A stretch of DNA of 53,594 bases from Legionella sp. (GTDB lineage: Bacteria > Pseudomonadota > Gammaproteobacteria > Legionellales > Legionellaceae): positions 1-53,594 of the forward strand of contig JACCWN010000070.1 in the NCBI GenBank assembly GCA_013697625.1, read 5' to 3'. The position numbers and the translations under genes were made by a program. The notes under the pieces were generated by a model, which was not told where the DNA came from, did no database searches, and saw nothing but the letters and a program-made list of their open reading frames with translations. This document shows, piece by piece, positions 33,348-43,100 of the stretch; the first letter of the stretch is position 1; every line of letters starts with the position of its first letter.

Positions 33348-36227
33348 ATGATTCAACAAATCATTTTTGAAGCTTTTTTTCCTGTTTCAGGCATTATGTG
33401 CCATAAAGATTGCGGGAAAACCATTAGAAATGCATTAACCATAGACGACATTACAAAAAAAACACCTCTCCCCTTAGACGCACGCCTTAGAATTGATGCT
33501 GAACCTCAATCCTTAGGAATTCATAAATTAATCATTCTGATTGAAAGCGAGAAACCTTATAGTTTAACTAAGGCGGATAAAGATGCCATTACCTCTTATT
33601 TGCGCGAACAATTAGAAGGGGTGGGATACCCTGTGGTTTCTTTAACTGAAGATAAAATGCCCTCTAATTCAATCAATTGGTATAATATTGCAGTTAATTT
33701 GGTAACCGTTTTGATCATTATCAGCTTATCGCTTACATTCCCCCCATCCATGCTGCTTACAATTAGTTTATCAACCCTTTCATGCTTTGCAAGTACCTTC
33801 AGTGCCAGAAGTTATATTTCCCAAAGCTTAAACAGCTTAAGACATAAAAATGTTTCCTCTATGGCCACATCGATTACCTTGGGTTGGTTTTTATCCTTAG
33901 CCCATACCCTTTACCATGCCTTCACCATGCCCCTTGCTGGCGGTATATCCATGGTATTTATGAGTTATATCATGCCTATCTTACTCATAGCCCTTATCAA
34001 TGGTATGGAAACCATCAAAAGCCTGATTGTGAAAAATTCACAAGCCATGCATCTAAAAGGCATGCGCTCTTTGTTTCCACACATGAGTGAAGTCTATGAA
34101 CAGTATCCTTTAACAGCCCAGCAACAACAGCAATTTGGAGAGCTCAAAGATCTTAATGCAGACGATGACTTGGTATCTAACATGACATGCATTTTACTAA
34201 ATAATGTCAGTAGTCAAACCATCAGCAAGAACTTAATCAAAGAAGGCCTGTTGATAAAAATTAGACCTGGAGAATGTTTCCCAGTGGATGGATTCATTGT
34301 TCAGGGGCATACTGTTGTTGATAGCTCACTGTATGATGGGGAGCTACATCAAAGCAAACACCCCCTTCAAACGGTTCCTGCAGGTGCTACAAATCTTGGT
34401 GAAGAGGTCTTGTTTTATACAGAAACTGACAGTTATAGTAGTTCTTTGAATCAATTATTGTTTAGAGCAAACCGCGGTCATACTACAAAACCCGGGCAAA
34501 CACACCAAAAATTTCATAAAATTTATACAATACTAATTTTTTTAAGCCTACTCATTGCCTTTATAACCCCGCTTGCCCTGGGCGTACTTACCTTGCCTAT
34601 GCTCTTACAGAATTTGACTGGCATTTTATTTACGGTATGTCCATGTACCATTGCGATTGCGCACCAATTGCCATTATTGTTAAATACGTACCATCTTGCT
34701 AGAAAAGGTGTGGTATTGCGTGCAGAGACCATCAACAACCACTCAGAAAAGCTTCATACGGTCGTTTTTGATAAAACAGGCACTTTGACCACTGGTCAAG
34801 GAAAAGTTGTCCTCAGTGAGGGCATTGAAGACTCAACAATGCAAAGGGTTTATCTCTTGGAAAACCAACAAGGCGGCGCACACCCACTTGCCAAAGCCAT
34901 AACTTCTTTTTACGAATCACAGAAAATACAAGACCCTGTCATTGCTGACATCGGACAGGTTAAACATTCTAAAAAGAAACGTGGCTTATCTGCCTACGTG
35001 CAAGGAAAAGAAATTCACATTGGCAGTTTGAAGTTCCTAACAAAGGAGCAGAAAATAGAGGTGCCTGAACTTTCGCAAGCTATTCAACAAGGTTTAGATC
35101 TAGGTTATACAGCAGTGTATGTAGCTGAGGGCAAGGTATTTCAAGGTGTACTATTAATCCAGCAAGAATCTAGAACCAATATATTACAATCTTTAGAGCA
35201 GCTAATAAAAGATAAAATAAAAATAATTTTATTAACCGGGGATACAAAGCTGTCAGCAGAAAAATTTAATCAGCAACATAAAATGATTTTTAACCCAAAT
35301 AATATCAAGGCGGAACAACAACCATCAGATAAAGAGGACTTTTTACAAACATTGATAAATGAATCTCCCAATCCTGGGGGGATTTGTGTTGTGTGCGATG
35401 GCTTAAACGATGCATTATTCGCACGTCTTGCAAGTGACAAAGGTGGGATGAGTTGTTCGATTACGGCTTTAGATAAAGCTGCCTATTTTACAGATGTAAG
35501 TTTAAATGATGGCTCTTTAGAATATATATTTAAATATCGACAAGTTAATTTATTTTTGAAAAAAATCATTCAACAAAATCAAGGCATCATCACCTTCAGT
35601 ACAGTTGCATTTCTAGCCTTCATCATCACCTGTTCCATAGTGGGCATAGGGGTGTTGCCTATCATACCTTTAAGTATTATGTTGTTTACCACTTTATGTA
35701 CATTATTCAATACCTATAGGATCAAGCTTTCAGTGGATATTGCATTAGATAAACGCACTTCTTGGTTAAAGCGCTGCTTTGCTTCTGATGTGTCCTTGGG
35801 TTTGCTGATGGGAGGTAGTAGTCTATTGATGGTTTCTCTACTTTTATCCACAGTAATTATAGGAGGACTAGCTTTTCCTGCGATGGTTTTTACAGCCGGC
35901 CTTGTTACTACTGTAAGCAGCAGTTGTGCTATCATGGCCAATATTCTCCTTGGTTTATTTATCGTATTGTCTACCGCTTTTGTTGTCAATGAACGATGTA
36001 TAGATATAGAGCAAGAAATAGAAACAAAATCAGAACCACCTTTTCCCCAGAGCCCAGCGCTCAATCAAAGTCCTCTGATTAAACCAGTAAAATTTGAAAG
36101 CATGCTATCAAAAAAATTACCTTTACAGGTTGCGGAAACCAAACAGTCGAATTTTGAGGATGGCCCCAGCATCCAAACAAATGAGGACGAAGGTTGCAGA
36201 CAGTTTACAGTAATGGGCCTTAATTAA
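33348..36227 (+). CDS. Divergent P1B-type (heavy-metal-like) P-type ATPase
   Basis: 959 residues, longer than usual (about 700-830). Residues 1-105 resemble an HMA fold with SGIMCHKDCGKTIRNAL, so the usual GMTCxxC reads C-x3-C. Hydrophobic helices follow; the membrane metal site is TVCPCTIAIAHQ (CPC, typical of Cu/Ag pumps). The phosphorylation motif DKTGTLTTGQG is intact, as are GGAHPLAKAI (the HP motif), LLTGDTKLSAEKF and VCDGLNDALFA (GDGxNDA with Gly to Cys). The actuator loop reads DSSLYDGELHQ instead of (T/S)GE, retaining GE. A 75-residue polar C-terminal tail is added. Probably a metal transporter; the altered actuator and metal-binding motifs make the ion uncertain. Confidence 0.78.
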   Translation: MIQQIIFEAFFPVSGIMCHKDCGKTIRNALTIDDITKKTPLPLDARLRIDAEPQSLGIHKLIILIESEKPYSLTKADKDAITSYLREQLEGVGYPVVSLTEDKMPSNSINWYNIAVNLVTVLIIISLSLTFPPSMLLTISLSTLSCFASTFSARSYISQSLNSLRHKNVSSMATSITLGWFLSLAHTLYHAFTMPLAGGISMVFMSYIMPILLIALINGMETIKSLIVKNSQAMHLKGMRSLFPHMSEVYEQYPLTAQQQQQFGELKDLNADDDLVSNMTCILLNNVSSQTISKNLIKEGLLIKIRPGECFPVDGFIVQGHTVVDSSLYDGELHQSKHPLQTVPAGATNLGEEVLFYTETDSYSSSLNQLLFRANRGHTTKPGQTHQKFHKIYTILIFLSLLIAFITPLALGVLTLPMLLQNLTGILFTVCPCTIAIAHQLPLLLNTYHLARKGVVLRAETINNHSEKLHTVVFDKTGTLTTGQGKVVLSEGIEDSTMQRVYLLENQQGGAHPLAKAITSFYESQKIQDPVIADIGQVKHSKKKRGLSAYVQGKEIHIGSLKFLTKEQKIEVPELSQAIQQGLDLGYTAVYVAEGKVFQGVLLIQQESRTNILQSLEQLIKDKIKIILLTGDTKLSAEKFNQQHKMIFNPNNIKAEQQPSDKEDFLQTLINESPNPGGICVVCDGLNDALFARLASDKGGMSCSITALDKAAYFTDVSLNDGSLEYIFKYRQVNLFLKKIIQQNQGIITFSTVAFLAFIITCSIVGIGVLPIIPLSIMLFTTLCTLFNTYRIKLSVDIALDKRTSWLKRCFASDVSLGLLMGGSSLLMVSLLLSTVIIGGLAFPAMVFTAGLVTTVSSSCAIMANILLGLFIVLSTAFVVNERCIDIEQEIETKSEPPFPQSPALNQSPLIKPVKFESMLSKKLPLQVAETKQSNFEDGPSIQTNEDEGCRQFTVMGLN

Positions 36228-36269
36228 TAGCTGGCGCGTCATTGTTTTTTACCCAATCCCAACCTTATG

Positions 36270-36335
36270 CGGCTTGTCCGAGGAATCTAGAGATCTCGCT
36301 CTGGCATTAGTTCTCTGGAACCCTCGAACAAGCCG
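36270..36335. repeat. Inverted repeat / hairpin element
   Basis: CGGCTTGT at the left and ACAAGCCG at the right (8 bp), with partly complementary sequence inside (CCGAGG..., CCCTCG...), enclose about 66 nt. It directly precedes the 171-bp composite palindrome at 36355-36525 and may be part of the same element. Confidence 0.45.
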
Positions 36336-36354
36336 TGAGCATTTCATTACCCAG

Positions 36355-36525
36355 AATGTCGTCCCGGAATTTAGTGCTGCCTGGCGAGCTTGCGTGCTTG
36401 GCAGCACTTAATGTCCGGGATCCATTTTGAAACTAGCATTGAGTTGGCTGCTGGATGGATCCCGGACCTTAAGTGTGACTAAGCTCGCAAGCTCGCCAAG
36501 TCACACTAAATTCTGGGACGACATT
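36355..36525. repeat. Composite palindromic element: two inverted 71-nt hairpin units
   Basis: Unit A (36355-36425) and unit B (36455-36525) are inverted copies separated by 29 nt. Both start AATGTCGTCCC and end GTCCGGGATCCAT (read outward to inward). Each unit contains its own hairpin: AGTGCTGCC/GGCAGCACT in A and AGTGTGACT/AGTCACACT in B, around nearly the same loop (TGGCGAGCTTGCG...). The stems differ between units, but pairing is preserved on both sides, so the internal hairpin is under selection. Resembles REP/BIME or MITE-type elements. No transposase lies inside. Likely to recur elsewhere in the genome. Confidence 0.75.
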
Positions 36526-36716
36526 ATCTTATTCATCAATCATTTCCTACTTGTGGGTATGACATGGCCGCGGGACGTCGAACTAAGAGATAAAATGAGT
36601 TTCGCGCCAGCGACTAATTAAGCTTATTTCATAAACATACCTATATTATTTAGCCTGAATATTATACTATGCGCAATTAAAATATTAATATTTTCAGATT
36701 ACTGGAGTTAGAAACA

Positions 36717-39488
36717 ATGCCATATAATACCCATATCCAAAACCCATTTGATGTTGACCAAGCTTCGGAGCGGTGGGAATTGTTTATTTCATGCAATTAT
36801 CACGATTTGGGTGAATACGAGTATGAATTATTAAAAACACAATTAATACATATAGTTAATCAGTATGATGTGGGCCTGGCGATGTGGGAATTCCTTCGCC
36901 AAAATGACCAAGATACAAATTTAATGAACTTTGACTTTGATGCAAGGTATGCTCAGGACCGCAATCTGTATGTTTATGGTGACCAAACTCTGGAAGGGAA
37001 TACCCGTAGAGGAAAAGACATTTGCCTAAAATTCCCTGATAAAATACATTGTACATGGACAGGAAACCAATATAAACAGATGCTGTTAGAAATTTGGAGG
37101 ACTTTGGATGAAAACAACTGTCCTATTGTTTATATGAATACCTTAGGGGTCGAATCCATTCCGGGACCGGGCAAGTTATTAACCCCCTTTTCTATTGCAT
37201 CTGATTCTCCTCATCATTATTTCATAGGTGAAGCACACCTTCATGGCCTTTCCAATCAACTTATAACACTAAATAATCGTCATCCTTTAGCTCAAGTAAT
37301 AATAACAAAACAAGATTTGACAAAATATAGAATAAACTACGATGCCGCAGAAACGCTTGAACAAAGTTGTCAAAATTTTAACAAATCTCGTCAATCAGCC
37401 CTTGAAAATTTAAATCATTTTATTTCTGAATTTGCTAATATTTCTTATAATTATGAAGATTTACTAGAGGAAACAAATTTCAAACTCATATCTAAACGTC
37501 TATTAGAAATAGTTGCCATGGTTAAGCAGGATGGACTGTCTGAGCATGAAAAAATTACTCAGTTTAATGAGTTATTCAAACAGCTTGCAACCTTTTTCGC
37601 ACGTTACCCACTTCAAAAAACAGGGAATAAATATGAAAATAATCCCATATTATCAAAACTTTGTGATATTTCTGCACTTAGAGAAGAACAGGTGGGGCAA
37701 GAACAGTTGATTGAGCACTTAATTCAACTTAAAGAAGCGTTTGCAAACAAAACTGACCAAATTAAAGCATTATACGATCAACATAACTCAGCTGGTGTCC
37801 ACAGTACAGAAGCACACCTCATCCCTTGGAAGGAATACATAGAAGGGTATACGCCTGGGTATTTGAAGACATTAATTGCAAAACACCCTTCAGGGATGCA
37901 GGAAATCTATAACCATATTCTTCTTCTTGAAAAAGAGAAAAAAGCACAGCAAAAAATTGAAGCACAATATGCTCAATATAGTTCCTATTATCTTAATACT
38001 TTATCCACTGATAAAGGTACGGTCGCCGTTATAAGTGCGAACGTATTCGAGGAGCCAAAATCAGGCGCTATTAATGTAAATTTAATCACAGCCCTTAATA
38101 ACACCGGTATAAGCGACATTTTTTTAATAAGTAACAGATCTTTTACAAGACCCGTTATACTTCAATTGCTGGCTCTTAAAGAGATACTTGAAACCAAAGG
38201 CATACGAGTTGTTAATGTTATCACACAGCCGGACTTTGCTTGGAACAATTCCCTCGAACAATTAGTAGAGGTTGAAAAACAAATTCATACTTTAAAAGAA
38301 GATACCTTAAGTACTCCTTCTGCAACCGCAGAGCAGCAGAAATCCATAAAATTGGACAACTTACATTTTTCTTATAGCGAAATCGGACATGCTTTCAGAG
38401 AGGCGGAAACAGTTTACACTAATGATTACCTACAGTTTAAGGCCTCCTCAAAGTTTGAAGAAATTAAAAAACATTCACTTCCAATTTCACCTGCTTTGTC
38501 TTACTACATTAAGTCAACAAAAGAGAGTGATCTTTCTGATAAAACTGCACTAATTAAAAAATCCATCAGTTGTGGAGTCATAACAGAATTTTATTCAAAA
38601 ATGATAGAGGATTTTAGTCATGTTAATGGATTTCTAATGCACTCTCTAATCCGTCATCAGAGTAACCTAAGCTCATATATTTGTTTCAATGACATCCACA
38701 GCAGTGATGCTATTAATGAATGCAAACAGCGTTGGTTAGGTCAAAAGGTTATAACTATCCACTTGTCAGATTTCAACAGTCTTGAAGACTATTTTGGCAG
38801 CATTGAATCCCATCAGAGTCAAGTTTCATCCGTTGAAGAGATTACAGCATTGGAAAATACTTTTAATTCTTTTTTTGATAAATACAGATGCACTCAAAAC
38901 TCTAAATTTGTACAGTATGCACAGATCTTGTTTAATGATTTAACAACCGATATTCAACAACAAACCTCAAATGGCATATCTCATGATAAAATTATTAACA
39001 GTCCCGCTATGAAAATTGTTGATAAGACTACTCAAATGTTACAAGAGGTAGATAGGTTAATATCGGATCCAAACCTAGATTATTATCAAAAAGAAAAACA
39101 TTTGAAAGTCATCATGCATCAGTATCAACAATGTACCCAAGCCTCTGGTTGCAAAAAATTCGCAAAAATCGTAGCCATATTTGCAGCAACAGCCCTTGGC
39201 CTATTTTTAGGGGCACTTGTAGGGGCGGGTCTAGGGGTTGCTGCTGGCGCTTGGACTGGCCTGGGTGCAGCCTTCACTGGAGTTGCAGGATTGGTTGAAG
39301 GTGCGACGGTTGGGGCCTCTATAGGGTTAGTAGCCGCTAGCGCCTTAACCGGTGGGGCTGCAGCAATTACCACCCATGGTTTATTTAAAAAATCACCTTT
39401 TATCAAACAGATGGAACGCGATGTTTTTAATATCGTTACCAATACACGTGGGCTGGTTCCAGCAACTATAAACACCTTTACTGTGTAG
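36717..39488 (+). CDS. Large hypothetical protein with C-terminal glycine zipper, candidate effector
   Basis: 923 residues, with CTGGAG before the ATG. No known family was recognised. Residues 1-200 are an alpha/beta region (QYDVGLAMWEFLRQNDQDTN, IHCTWTGNQYKQMLLEIW, then CPIVYMNTLG). Residues about 210-430 are mainly helical and charged. Residues about 440-520 form an alpha/beta segment (GTVAVISANVFEEPKSGAIN then GISDIFLISNRSFTRPVILQ) that resembles a phosphatase- or HAD-like core but lacks a DxD motif. Residues about 805-880 are Gly/Ala-rich hydrophobic (LGLFLGALVGAGLGVAAGA), followed by HGLFKKSPFIKQ. No signal peptide. Size, lack of homologues known to me and a C-terminal membrane-insertion segment fit Legionellales effectors (inference). 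Confidence 0.55.
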   Translation: MPYNTHIQNPFDVDQASERWELFISCNYHDLGEYEYELLKTQLIHIVNQYDVGLAMWEFLRQNDQDTNLMNFDFDARYAQDRNLYVYGDQTLEGNTRRGKDICLKFPDKIHCTWTGNQYKQMLLEIWRTLDENNCPIVYMNTLGVESIPGPGKLLTPFSIASDSPHHYFIGEAHLHGLSNQLITLNNRHPLAQVIITKQDLTKYRINYDAAETLEQSCQNFNKSRQSALENLNHFISEFANISYNYEDLLEETNFKLISKRLLEIVAMVKQDGLSEHEKITQFNELFKQLATFFARYPLQKTGNKYENNPILSKLCDISALREEQVGQEQLIEHLIQLKEAFANKTDQIKALYDQHNSAGVHSTEAHLIPWKEYIEGYTPGYLKTLIAKHPSGMQEIYNHILLLEKEKKAQQKIEAQYAQYSSYYLNTLSTDKGTVAVISANVFEEPKSGAINVNLITALNNTGISDIFLISNRSFTRPVILQLLALKEILETKGIRVVNVITQPDFAWNNSLEQLVEVEKQIHTLKEDTLSTPSATAEQQKSIKLDNLHFSYSEIGHAFREAETVYTNDYLQFKASSKFEEIKKHSLPISPALSYYIKSTKESDLSDKTALIKKSISCGVITEFYSKMIEDFSHVNGFLMHSLIRHQSNLSSYICFNDIHSSDAINECKQRWLGQKVITIHLSDFNSLEDYFGSIESHQSQVSSVEEITALENTFNSFFDKYRCTQNSKFVQYAQILFNDLTTDIQQQTSNGISHDKIINSPAMKIVDKTTQMLQEVDRLISDPNLDYYQKEKHLKVIMHQYQQCTQASGCKKFAKIVAIFAATALGLFLGALVGAGLGVAAGAWTGLGAAFTGVAGLVEGATVGASIGLVAASALTGGAAAITTHGLFKKSPFIKQMERDVFNIVTNTRGLVPATINTFTV

Positions 39489-39528
39489 ACAACCTATATC
39501 AAACTGCGTTCTGTATTTGCGAACGCAG

Positions 39529-40134
39529 TTACAATAAACCCAATTGAATACAGGAGAAGTCAGGATTATATTGCACTTGATAATGAAATTTATCAAAACA
39601 AAGCACTTGGTTTTTTTTTATATCTAACCGAATTTGCTTTGTCTTAAATAATTCACTGATATGAGAATAAACGTCTGGACTGAGCGTAAACAGTTCGTTT
39701 TCAATAAAATAAAAACAAGGAGAAACGGACAACTCCCCGGTTATAGCATGGGAATGTAACAAAGAAAAATAATAGGTTAAATCATACCCTCTTTTTGATT
39801 TGCGTAATATAAATCCATTATTACCCTGCCAGGTTTCAACCTTCATAACCTCGGCTTTACTCTCAAGTGGCATATGAAAACTCACGCTCAAGGCATCATT
39901 ATATAAACAATGCCTTATTAAAGCACTGCTGTCCCATAACACCAACTGAGTATCCTTATGAGCTCTTAAAGCCACATAGGGCTGAGTTCCCTTTAAATAA
40001 TCAGAAAAATGTCCACAAAGGTGGTGCTCATCATGATACCTTCCCAAAAAAATGTCTTTATTTAATTGCAATGGGATTTTTATTTCCTGCCAATTGAGCA
40101 GGTGGTTTTCAAAAAGTTTCACTTGTTCAATCAT
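39529..40134 (-). CDS. Hypothetical protein translationally coupled to the PKS
   Basis: 201 residues. Its ATG overlaps the polyketide synthase stop codon by four bases (ATGA), so translation is coupled. Segments such as FLGRYHDEHHLCGHFSDYL, VALRAHKDTQLVLWDSSALI and FILRKSKRGYDLTYYF suggest a compact alpha/beta soluble protein without signal or membrane segment. I do not recognise the family. Coupling implies a dedicated partner, for instance a release, tailoring or carrier-related function, but nothing in the sequence proves it. Confidence 0.6.
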   Translation of the reverse strand: MIEQVKLFENHLLNWQEIKIPLQLNKDIFLGRYHDEHHLCGHFSDYLKGTQPYVALRAHKDTQLVLWDSSALIRHCLYNDALSVSFHMPLESKAEVMKVETWQGNNGFILRKSKRGYDLTYYFSLLHSHAITGELSVSPCFYFIENELFTLSPDVYSHISELFKTKQIRLDIKKNQVLCFDKFHYQVQYNPDFSCIQLGLL

Positions 40135-43100
40135 TCGGTATTCCTTGAAGTACCAGGATCCTTAAGATCTGATTGAAGGGCTGCTAGAATTATAGATTGA
40201 TGCGGGCTGTCTGAAAATGGATGAAGGCTTGGTTTAAAACCATTGTCCTTTAACACCCCCACCCAAGTTGCCAAAGTCTTGGGAGAATAAGTCCCTTTGC
40301 TTTTGGAGGTGGAATCATTTTCATATATATCACTGGTTAGGGCTAGAAATAAAGCAGGTGGTGTAAGTTCAGCAAAGATAAGCAAACCATTATTTGATAT
40401 CAAAGAGCGTATTCTCGCTAAACATTGAGAAATATTTAATGCCAAGACCATAGCATTGGAGGTTATTATAATATCCGCAGACTGATTCAAATTTAACCGA
40501 TTGATGTCCATAAGGATGGCTTTAAAACTGGCCTGATGTTGGAACTGTGCTTGTATCTGAGATACTTTTTGAGGAAGGATATCAATGTAAGTATAATCGA
40601 TATTTTGTTTGCAACATTTTAAAACAGCAGCAATAATCGCCTCTGTACCATCTCCTATATGTACTACTTTCAAGGGCTTATTGGATTTCATAGCCATTTG
40701 TATGACTTTTTCTGCAATAACCTGCGCATGCCTTTGGTTTAGCTCTGAATTTTTATAAAGGGCTTTTACCAGTGTATCTTGTCCATAAGGAAATAATACC
40801 TCTTGTAAGGTCTTTTCTCCGTGACAAATGGCTACCCACTGATCGACACACACTGCCACTAAATTAAAATAGGGCAGCAGAAATGAGTATTTCTTGCTCA
40901 TCTCTAAACGCAATTGTAACAGATTATCCCAAGTTTTGATTTGATTTGTATTCGTATGTGCATAATGAACTTTTTCGAAAGTCTTTAAACTTTCTAATAA
41001 TTGGCTTACATACTGGGTAAATTTTGGAAAAAAACCAATGAAATTAGCACTGGCCTCACGCCATACAAGACCATGTGTAACCAATTTGTATTTTATAAAG
41101 TGAAAACAAAAATGTTCAAATTCACCCAAAGCTTGATTAAAAATCAGCAATGCTTCCGAACCTTGGTTTTCAAGACTATTAGTACCTGGCAAGGAAGTTG
41201 ATGGATGCTTATTTATATTAGGCATTGTTATAGAGTGTGTATCAATGTATTTGAAAGTCCACTGGGGATATTGTATTTTAAAAGACCGTACCAAACCCTT
41301 ATACAGGTCCTGGCTATAAACGAAAAAGGTGAGGTTGGGGAAATGGTGTAGTTGCTTTACAAGTCTTGTGAAAGCTGTCTGCGCTTGGGTTTGACGATGA
41401 CTTGGAGACAAGCTTCTTTGGTCTTTATGTGACCCTGCAAAAAAATAAATTAAAGGAGACAAATTTTCAGTGAAAGACTCTAGACTTTCTTCAAATTGCT
41501 TCAAATCATCTACATAAATATAATAAATTGGTGGCTTTGCTCTAATGGAGGCCAGTTTTTCTTTTACCCAGGATTGCTGATCTGAATTTAAAAAAACCAA
41601 GCAAGATGAATGATGAGGAACATCATCAGGAGAATCTTGCCTTTCAACATCTGCTTTATCATTGGTATTATGTGGTAAGGCTTCTTGATTTTCCAACCTT
41701 GTGACAACCTCAGCCCCCACCCCACAGGTCCCACCGGTGACCAAATTTATTTTTGATGGGTCTATGAATGGTTGTGTTTTAGAGGAGGTCATACCATTTA
41801 TTTGTGTTTGAGGCAGATGGGCGTTTATATCAACCTGGGTCATCTTTTTCTGTATTATCAGTTGATCATATGGGCAATTTATAGCGATTAGAAAAGCATC
41901 CAGAACCTCGTCTATAGATATAGGAGCCAAACCCTCATCCTGGGTTTGCGGATGGTAATTGTGGTCTTGGGCCTGTTCAATTTCCCATGGACTACACATG
42001 ATTTGTTTTACTTTAAATCCTGGTATGAGCCTCAGATTTTTTACATACGCATTCGCACTACAATTTGCAGCGGCTTCATGCATGCGTTCTCTGGATTGTA
42101 GGGGAGAAAAACAGACCGCAGATTTTAGGTGAAGCTTTGTCTGCAATTGTTTAATAAAATGACCATGTTTCAAGCTGTTTTTAAGAGACCTTTGAAACAG
42201 TGGCCAATTGGCTAAGTCAGACTGCTCAAGGCCCGCCATCATGATATCAAAAGCTGCCTCGATTGTTGGATATTTTAGGCTTAGATATTTAAATAACAAA
42301 TCACAGACTGTTTCTTGGCTGATGTCTGTTTGAATAAATTCAATAGTATGTTCATAGTAGGTGACAAAGGCCAAAGCTGACTCATTTAAACTGTTTTTTC
42401 CTATTAAAATAAGTTTAGATTTATAAACTTCCACCAATGTATATGCCAACTGCTGGACTAAGCCCTGTAATTCACCCAAAATCAAATAGGTAGCCCCAGC
42501 TTTTAAAACCTCTTCCTCTTCAGTGCAGGCAAGGCTGATTAATTGTTTTACTTGATACTGCCCATCAGTGTAAGTAATGGGCAGCTTCATCCCAGGAATA
42601 CAAGCTTCTAGGTGTTCCAAACACAAAGATTCATCCATATTCAGGTGTTTTACCTGCCAGTGGGTCATGTCGGTAGAAAGATTTGTTAATAATCCCGAAA
42701 CCAGCGCACTATGTGGGTTATCTGGCTGGGCCTTTTTAGCACAAAAAGTATACACATCCAAACACAGGCTTTTTTCAAAAAACTGATTTTTAAGGTTTAC
42801 TATTAGCTCAAACACACTTTGTAATTCAGGCCAAAGGGAAAGGTCATATAGTGTATCCTCTATATTGAAGGGTGGGATATACAGATAAACAATGATTCGC
42901 TCACAGTTTGTATGCTTACACAAAACTTGAAAATGACCTATCTTATTAACCGCCAAATCATATTGAGCGACCCTATTATTATACGCAAGCTCTTTACTTA
43001 AGCACATCATGGTTTGTTCAAATTGGGAACTATAAACCAGCAACAAGCTTTGACCGGATATGGGCTGGTGTATTATTCTATCAGTGATAGTAAGCAATTC

